Part shown: positions 58,089 through 64,000 of the stretch, piece by piece
Position numbering within the stretch: position 1 is the first letter of the stretch
Layout: the number at the start of each line of letters is the position of its first letter
Assembly: GCA_016187925.1 (NCBI GenBank)
Contig: JACPIS010000048.1
Location: 1 to 64,000, forward strand
Direction of reading: 5' to 3'
DNA from: Opitutia bacterium
GTDB taxonomy: Bacteria; Verrucomicrobiota; Verrucomicrobiia; Opitutales; Opitutaceae
DNA: 64,000 bases
Notes under the pieces: generated by a model
Database searches by the model: none
What the model saw: only the letters and a program-made list of their open reading frames with translations
Told to the model about the DNA's origin: nothing
Program-made: the position numbers and the translations under genes

Positions 58089-58664
58089 TCAGGCGGTGAC
58101 GACCTTGTTGCGGAGAATGTAGCGGGCCGAGAGCACGGAGTTGGTGGCGGCGACCACGGTCTGGCTGGTGCGCGTAGCCTCGAGCGAGATCTGGAGCTGC
58201 TTGGTGGTCGAGGTGGCGGTGGCCAGCTCGGCGGCCGAGGTCAGCGGCAGGTCGGTGCCGTTCACGTTGTAGGCCTTGAAGGCGAAGGAGGATGCGGTGA
58301 TGCCGGTGATGAGGGCGCGACTGCTGCCCGAAACGCGACGGTAGAACGTGGCCGTGCTGCTGTCGTATTCATACACGACGACCACGGTGTTCACGGTCAG
58401 TCTGATCGACACGTTGGAGTTCCACGTGATGGTATCGGCCTGACGGGCATCCTCGGCGAAGGTTTCGAGGGCCTTGCGGGCCTGCGATTCCATGTCGCTG
58501 TAATTCTGGAAATTGGCCCCGCTGCGACCCATGAAGAGGAAGGTCGACATCACGCCAGCGAGGAGGATGGCGCCGAGGCCGGCGCTGATCATGACCTCGA
58601 CGAGGGTGAAGCCGCCGCGCGGGCGCCGCGGCTCACGGATGGGCGACAGTGTAGTAGTAGTCAT
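58089..58664 (-). CDS. prepilin N-terminal cleavage/methylation protein (PilW-like), copy 1
   Basis: GGFTLVEVMISAGLGAILLAGVMSTFLF. Confidence 0.88.
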   Translation of the reverse strand: MTTTTLSPIREPRRPRGGFTLVEVMISAGLGAILLAGVMSTFLFMGRSGANFQNYSDMESQARKALETFAEDARQADTITWNSNVSIRLTVNTVVVVYEYDSSTATFYRRVSGSSRALITGITASSFAFKAYNVNGTDLPLTSAAELATATSTTKQLQISLEATRTSQTVVAATNSVLSARYILRNKVVTA

Positions 58665-59163
58665 AAAGTCCGTTCTTGGCGTAGATCGCAGTGAAACTGC
58701 GCTGGTGCCAGCGGTTGTCGTACGATTGCCAGCGCACCGACAGCGTGATGTTCCTGACTTTTCCCGGGCGGGTGGAATCATCGGCCACGGTGCGGGTGAT
58801 GGTGTACTTGCCGATGAGGTCGGCGTGATTGCTGAAGTAGGTGGCGCCGTCGAAGGTCTCCGAGGCGGGCAGTTCGCTGATGCTGTCGACCACGCTGGCG
58901 GGAATGGTCTTGTTCCAGGGCATCATCCGCAGCCGCTCCATCTCGCTCTGGATGATCTGGGAGGCCAGAGTGGTGCCGCGGGCGACGTCGATCTGCTTGA
59001 AGCCCGACTGCATCGCGATGATCGCGGAGGCGATGCCCAGCAGCATGACGAACGAAGCCATGGAGACCTCGAGAATGGTGAAGCCGCAGGAGCCGAGGGA
59101 GCGCAGGCCGCGCCGCGCAGGGGCGGAAGACCGGGAGGTGAGGGAAGGGGGCGTGCTGTTCAC
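58633..59163 (-). CDS. prepilin-type protein (PilV-like), copy 1
   Basis: CGFTILEVSMASFVMLLGIASAIIAMQ. Confidence 0.88.
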   Translation of the reverse strand: MNSTPPSLTSRSSAPARRGLRSLGSCGFTILEVSMASFVMLLGIASAIIAMQSGFKQIDVARGTTLASQIIQSEMERLRMMPWNKTIPASVVDSISELPASETFDGATYFSNHADLIGKYTITRTVADDSTRPGKVRNITLSVRWQSYDNRWHQRSFTAIYAKNGLYDYYYTVAHP

Positions 59164-59231
59164 GCCTCCACTCTACGCCGGATAACGTCCGGAGCTAAGT
59201 GCCGCTCGCCTGTTTTAATAGCCTCTAGCCG

Positions 59232-59918
59232 CTAGGGCCGAAAGGGGGGCTTGGTTCCCCGGCTTTCGGCGTAGAGCACGGCGGCCTGCGAGCGGCGGCT
59301 GATCTGCAGCTTCTCGAAAATGTTGCTGAGGTAATTCTTCACCGTCTTGTCGCTGAGCCCCATCTGCTCGGCGATTTCCTTGTTGGTCTTGCCGTCGGCG
59401 ACGAGCGCGAGCACGCGGCGCTCCTGCGCGGAGAGCTGGGCGATCTTGTCCTGCTCGCTCTGCGGCGCGCCGTTGCGCACGAGATTCAGCACGCGCGTGG
59501 TGACGGCGGGGTCGAGGATGAACTTGCCCGCGGCCACGTCGATGATGGCCTGGCAGAGCGACTGCGCGTTGATCTCCTTCAGCAGATAGCCGTGGGCGCC
59601 GCTGCTCATGGCCTCGTAGACGAGGTTGTCGTCGATGACGGAGGTGAGGATGAGCACACGGACGTCGGGATGCCGGGCGATGATCTGGCGGCAGGCCTCG
59701 AAACCCGTGCCGTCGGGCAGGCGGATGTCGAGCAGCACGACGGCCGGCTGCAGGCGCGCGGTCTCGCTCAAGGCGGTGGCCACCGAGTGGGCTTCGCCGA
59801 CGATCTGGAAATGGCCCCCGGCGCCGCGTCCGGTGAGCAGGGTCTTCAACCCCGTGCGGACCAGTTCGCTGTCGTCGACGAGCAGGAGGGTGATGGCGTG
59901 GGTCGCGGTCGAGTTCAT
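59232..59918 (-). CDS. LuxR/NarL family response regulator
   Basis: LLLVDDSELVRTGLKTLL; LSAQERRVLALVADGKTNKEIAEQMGLSDKTVKNYLSNIFEKL. Confidence 0.95.
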   Translation of the reverse strand: MNSTATHAITLLLVDDSELVRTGLKTLLTGRGAGGHFQIVGEAHSVATALSETARLQPAVVLLDIRLPDGTGFEACRQIIARHPDVRVLILTSVIDDNLVYEAMSSGAHGYLLKEINAQSLCQAIIDVAAGKFILDPAVTTRVLNLVRNGAPQSEQDKIAQLSAQERRVLALVADGKTNKEIAEQMGLSDKTVKNYLSNIFEKLQISRRSQAAVLYAESRGTKPPFRP

Positions 59919-61564
59919 GCGGTGACGGCAGTGTGGTTGAAGGTGACAGTGAGGCGAGTGCCTTTTGCGGGCGCGGAGTCGATGCCGACCTGCGCGCCCA
60001 TCTCGCCGACGCGCGAGGCGATGTTGGCCAGGCCGCTGCCCTTGCCGGCCTCCGCCGCCGGGTCGAAGCCGCAGCCGTCGTCCTCGATGCTGAGCACGGC
60101 GTGGCCGCCTTCCTGCCGGAGGCCGACGCGGACGCGCGAGGCGCCGCTGTGCCGGAGGGCGTTGCTCACGCACTCGCGCACGATCTGCAGGGCATGCACT
60201 TCCTCGGGGGCGGTCAGGCGCGCGGCGGCCTCCTCGGAGATCTGCAGCTCGAAGCGCAACGGGTGGAGGGCCTGCAGCGTTTCCACCAGCGTGCGCAACG
60301 CGAGGGCGAACTGTGGTTGGAGGTTCTGCTCGGGCTCGAGGCCGCCGATGAAGCTGCGGATCTCGCGGATGGTCTGGTTGAGGCTGGCGAGGGTGGCGGT
60401 CAGGCGCTGCTCGGCGGCGACGGGGTCCTGGCGCAGGGAATGGCGCATGCTCTCCAGGCCGAGGCCGGCGGCGTAGATGGACTGGATGACGCTGTCGTGC
60501 AGGTCGCGGGCGAGCCGGGTGCGAAGCTCGGTCGAGCGGCGCAGGCCCTCCTCGCTGGCGCGCAGGGCGATCTCGGCGCGCTTGCGCTCCTCGACTTCGC
60601 CTTCCAGCGCGGCGCGGCTGGTGAACGAGGCCTCGGTCAGCCGGGCGATGCGGCCGAATTCGTTGGGCTGGCCGCGCAGCGGCGCCAGCGGCGCGGGGGA
60701 ATTCTGCGTGAAGCTGCGCTCGATCTGCTGCAGCGGCCGGATGACGAGATACGAAACGGCGGTGAGCGTGAACCCGATCACGGCCAGGCCGAAGCCGCAG
60801 AAGATGGCCATCTCGTAGGTGTTGTTTTCCAGCAGGCTCGCGAGCGCCGCGGGGTGGTAGCGCACCTGCAGGACGCGCACGGTCCGTCCGTCCCAGCCGG
60901 GCAACGGGTGGTGCAGCTCGATTCCGAGCGGATCCGCCGGGGGTGGCGCGGCGGACGGGAAGCGCAGGGCGATCTCGCTCTCCATCGTTTCGCGCAGGGT
61001 GATCAGGTGCGCCTCGCTCCAGTGCCGGGCGACGAGGTACCAGCCGAGCGGCGGGGAGGTGCGCTTGAGGTCGGCGGAGGGCTGGATCGGTGCGGCGCGG
61101 ATTTCCAGCAGCCGGCCGCCGGGCGCCTCGGCGAAGAAATGCATGAAGCGTTCCCGTTGCAGGCGGGGCAGGAGCGGCGCGAGTGGGACCGGCGGCACCG
61201 CCAGCCCGGAACCCGGCTGCCGTTCCGCGCCGTAGACCAGCCGGCCGTCGGCGCAAACCACCCAGGCCGCCTCGGCGTTGAAGTTGGGCAGGCTCGCGTC
61301 GATGTTGATCGCGGCCCAGGCCTTGTCGCCCGAGGCGACAAACGCCACCATGTCGTCCCACTGCGCGTAGTCGCTGGCGAAGCCTTGCAACGGCTGCCCG
61401 GTCAGGCTCAGCAGGCGCTCCAGCAGCTGCGCGCGATCCCGGTGCTGCGCGGCGAGCATTTCCCCTGTCTCCGAGCTGTGCGAATTCTGCAGGGCCCACG
61501 CACCCAGGGCGAACGCCAGTAACAGCGTGCCGAGCATGAGAACGAGGCGGATGCGGGTGTTCAT
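59915..61564 (-). CDS. NarL-type sensor histidine kinase with CHASE4-like periplasmic domain and HAMP
   Basis: LQGFASDYAQWDDMVAFV (CHASE4-like); RTRLARDLHDSVIQSIYAAGLGLE; ATGA overlap with regulator. Confidence 0.88.
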   Translation of the reverse strand: MNTRIRLVLMLGTLLLAFALGAWALQNSHSSETGEMLAAQHRDRAQLLERLLSLTGQPLQGFASDYAQWDDMVAFVASGDKAWAAINIDASLPNFNAEAAWVVCADGRLVYGAERQPGSGLAVPPVPLAPLLPRLQRERFMHFFAEAPGGRLLEIRAAPIQPSADLKRTSPPLGWYLVARHWSEAHLITLRETMESEIALRFPSAAPPPADPLGIELHHPLPGWDGRTVRVLQVRYHPAALASLLENNTYEMAIFCGFGLAVIGFTLTAVSYLVIRPLQQIERSFTQNSPAPLAPLRGQPNEFGRIARLTEASFTSRAALEGEVEERKRAEIALRASEEGLRRSTELRTRLARDLHDSVIQSIYAAGLGLESMRHSLRQDPVAAEQRLTATLASLNQTIREIRSFIGGLEPEQNLQPQFALALRTLVETLQALHPLRFELQISEEAAARLTAPEEVHALQIVRECVSNALRHSGASRVRVGLRQEGGHAVLSIEDDGCGFDPAAEAGKGSGLANIASRVGEMGAQVGIDSAPAKGTRLTVTFNHTAVTA

Positions 61565-61625
61565 CGTCGGACGGGCAGCCAGTCTGGCGCGAACTCGGGG
61601 CGGGGCCAAGCAAAAGCCCGCCCGC

Positions 61626-63029
61626 TCACCAGCCGCGGAAACGGTCGGCGTAGGCGGAGCGGTCGCCGCTGCCGGTCAGTTCGCGCCAGCTCGAGATGCC
61701 GTACGGCATGCCGGTGTCGAGGTTCACGAGGGATTCGTCGTAGTGGAAAGCGGCGTTGCCCGTCAGCGTGATCGAGCGGCCGATGACCGAACCCATCACG
61801 TCGCCGTTGCCGTTGATCTGGATGTCGGCGTTCGGCGCGTAGGCGACGGCGCTGAGCTTGCCGTTGCCGGCGATGTGGATGCTCTGGCCGCTCTCATGGG
61901 TGTTGGTGCCGTAAAGCTGGAAGGTCGCGGGACGAAGGTTGTCGTTGGCAAGGCCGTTGCCGGCGATGAGCACATCGCCCTCGGCGTAGAGGGTCAGGCT
62001 GGAATCCTTGGCGATGATGATCGAGGCCTGGCCGGTGACGTCGATAGCGTGGGTGCCCGGGCCGGCGGTGATGACCAGGGTCACATCGCCGAGAATGGTC
62101 AGGGTTTTCTTGCCGTTCAGAGAGAGGCTGGGGCTGCGCCACTTCGTGGCCTTGTGCTCGGTGCCGAGGGTCTCTTCGAATTTCGTGATGAGCGTGCCGT
62201 CCTCCGGGGCGGCGACGTTGGGGAAAGTAGCGGTGAAATCCGTCGCGACGCGCGCGGCGTCGATCTGGACGCCGTCGGGAGTGCTGCGGCCGGTGATGGA
62301 GCCCTGCGTGCCGACCTGCGGTGCGGCGCCGCCGGTGGAGACGTAGCCCCAGATGTCGGCCTGGTTGACGAGCATCGCCGTGTTCGCGACGGACACGCTG
62401 GCGACGCTGCCGCGGTCGTTGCGGGTCTCCTCGTTGTATTCGACGGGCTCGGTGGCGGGATTGTTGTCGGGGTCGGAATTCCAGCTGTCGACCGAGGTGC
62501 GCGTGCCCGAGAACGTGACGCGGTCCTTGGCCATCAGACCGGCGGTGAAATGCGAGCGGCGGCGCAGGCTGACCTCGATCATCTTGGTGACGGGCGGATC
62601 GCCCGGGGCCTGCACGGTGGAGAGTGCAACGACGGTCGGCCGGACGTTGCCGGCGGGGGCGAAATTGTCGACGTAGACCTTGACCGAGCCGGCCGTGTTG
62701 CCGCCGAGATCGAAGCCGGTGAACGCGCGCTTGGCCACGCCGCCGCTGGTGGCCCAGCCGCTCCACGCATCGCCGGCGCCGGCGTTGGCGCGGTTGAAAG
62801 ACCACACGGCCTCCTCCGCGCCGGTCTCCGCGAGGTTGAATGCGGCCGTCTGCGAGAAACCGCGCTTGGCCAGGCGGGCCGAGCCGAGGCTGAGGTTCAG
62901 ATAACTGGTGATGCCGAGCGCGATCACGGCCATGATGAGCAGCGCCACCACCAGCACGGTGCCGCGCGTGCGCGCCGCCGGCCAGCGGCGGGCGGCAGGG
63001 AGGGCGGGACTGGAGGGGCGGCGGCGCAT
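61626..63029 (-). CDS. PilX N-terminal-like pilus assembly protein, copy 2
   Basis: GTVLVVALLIMAVIALGITSYLNLSLGSARLAKRGFSQTAAFNLAETGAEEAVW; C-terminus similar to copy 1. Confidence 0.75.
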   Translation of the reverse strand: MRRRPSSPALPAARRWPAARTRGTVLVVALLIMAVIALGITSYLNLSLGSARLAKRGFSQTAAFNLAETGAEEAVWSFNRANAGAGDAWSGWATSGGVAKRAFTGFDLGGNTAGSVKVYVDNFAPAGNVRPTVVALSTVQAPGDPPVTKMIEVSLRRRSHFTAGLMAKDRVTFSGTRTSVDSWNSDPDNNPATEPVEYNEETRNDRGSVASVSVANTAMLVNQADIWGYVSTGGAAPQVGTQGSITGRSTPDGVQIDAARVATDFTATFPNVAAPEDGTLITKFEETLGTEHKATKWRSPSLSLNGKKTLTILGDVTLVITAGPGTHAIDVTGQASIIIAKDSSLTLYAEGDVLIAGNGLANDNLRPATFQLYGTNTHESGQSIHIAGNGKLSAVAYAPNADIQINGNGDVMGSVIGRSITLTGNAAFHYDESLVNLDTGMPYGISSWRELTGSGDRSAYADRFRGW

Positions 63030-63640
63030 CAGTTGCTCACGCGCTTGTTGCGCAGGATGTAGCGGGCGGAGACGACGGACTGGCTGACGCCGGCTGTCGC
63101 GACACTCGTGCGCTGGGCACGCAGGACGAGTTGGATTTGCTTGGTCTCGAGATCGCTGGCGGCCGAATTGTCGGCGACGCCGGGCTGCTCGAGCTTGTAG
63201 CGCTTGAACGCGAAGTCGGGCGCGAGCCCGTGGATCAGCACGCGGCGCGGCGCCGCGGAATCCGCGTCGCCCGGCAGCCGGTAGAAAGAGCCCGCGGTGA
63301 CACCCGCGGAGGAGGAATCGTATGCGTAGGTGACTTGGGTGCTGGCCGCGGCGCTGGCCGGCACGGTGAGCGTGATGCTTTGCGCATTGTTCCAACGGAT
63401 GTCGCTGGCGAGCCGGGCGTCCTCGGCGAAGACCTCGAGGCCGCGCCGCGCCTCGTTTTCGAGTTCGCTCAGGCTGCTGGTGCGGAAGCCGCTCCGGCCG
63501 ATGAAGACGAACGCGCTCAGCACGCCCGCGAGCACGAAGCCCGAGAGCGTGGCGGCGATGATGAGCTCCGTGAGCGAGAAGCCCGCGGAGCGCACGCGGC
63601 GCCGGTCAATGCGCGGTGCTGATGTAGTCGCTGAGGCCAT
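63029..63640 (-). CDS. prepilin-type protein (PilW-like), copy 2
   Basis: AGFSLTELIIAATLSGFVLAGVLSAFVFIGRSGF. Confidence 0.88.
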   Translation of the reverse strand: MASATTSAPRIDRRRVRSAGFSLTELIIAATLSGFVLAGVLSAFVFIGRSGFRTSSLSELENEARRGLEVFAEDARLASDIRWNNAQSITLTVPASAAASTQVTYAYDSSSAGVTAGSFYRLPGDADSAAPRRVLIHGLAPDFAFKRYKLEQPGVADNSAASDLETKQIQLVLRAQRTSVATAGVSQSVVSARYILRNKRVSN

Positions 63641-64000
63641 TTTTGCCGTAACGGGTGATGAGCCGGGCGGTGTGCGGGCGGCCGTCGTAGCCGTTCCATT
63701 GGGTGACGAGCGTGATCTCCTTCATGTCGGACTTCGCGTCCGTGATGGCGCGGGTGCAGGCGAAGCGCGCGGCGGCGGCCCCGGCCGAGCCGTCGAGCGC
63801 GACGGCCGTCTGGCCGGAGGCCTGCAGTTCCGTGAGCTGCGTCCAGCTCTTCAGGCGCAGGCGCTCCATCTCGGTCTGCATGAGCTGGGTGGCGAGGGCG
63901 AGGTTGCGCGAGGTATCCACGGCCTGCAGGCCGCGCTGCATCGTGGTGATGGCGGTGACGATGCCGAAGACGAGCACGACCGACGCCACCATCACCTCGA
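63606..64000 (-). CDS. prepilin-type protein (PilV-like), copy 2, N-terminus beyond window edge
   Basis: EVMVASVVLVFGIVTAITTMQRGLQAVDTSRNLALATQLMQTEMERLR; reading frame open to window end. Confidence 0.8.
   Translation of the reverse strand, partial: EVMVASVVLVFGIVTAITTMQRGLQAVDTSRNLALATQLMQTEMERLRLKSWTQLTELQASGQTAVALDGSAGAAAARFACTRAITDAKSDMKEITLVTQWNGYDGRPHTARLITRYGKNGLSDYISTAH

Overview
The window is GC-rich and almost fully coding. It looks chromosomal; gene content and repeat types suggest Verrucomicrobiota, probably Opitutaceae, but that taxon is an inference from reading and no search was run. Most of it is housekeeping or metabolic: a desaturase, zinc-type ADH, LysR and HxlR regulators, a PfkB kinase, a NatK/NatR/NatAB-like signalling-plus-exporter block, an ABC-F ATPase, a YyaL thioredoxin-fold protein, M1 peptidase, GGT, a TonB receptor, NAT, a DUF885 protein, an Aas-like acyltransferase/AMP ligase, an alpha-amylase, a membrane pyrophosphatase, an ABC exporter with DUF3299, and two paralogous PilV/PilW/PilX-like operons around a NarL-type two-component system. 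The accessory hotspot is about 44.3-50.5 kb. It has a repeat-delimited set of small modules (DUF6883/DUF4926 pair, ORF6N protein), then a same-strand pair made of a DpnA-like adenine methyltransferase and a DpnI-like (normally methyl-directed) endonuclease. That pairing is paradoxical because DpnI cuts what DpnA-type enzymes make. The methyltransferase gene carries the same GATCGGATCGATCC cluster just upstream of its start and inside its 3' part. A second theme is that several unrelated palindromic repeat families are inserted in frame in protein-coding genes (YyaL, ABC-F, a coiled-coil membrane protein, the methyltransferase N-terminus, ORF6N). A third is a LytS-type sensor kinase that has lost its phospho-acceptor His and ATP-binding signature residues.
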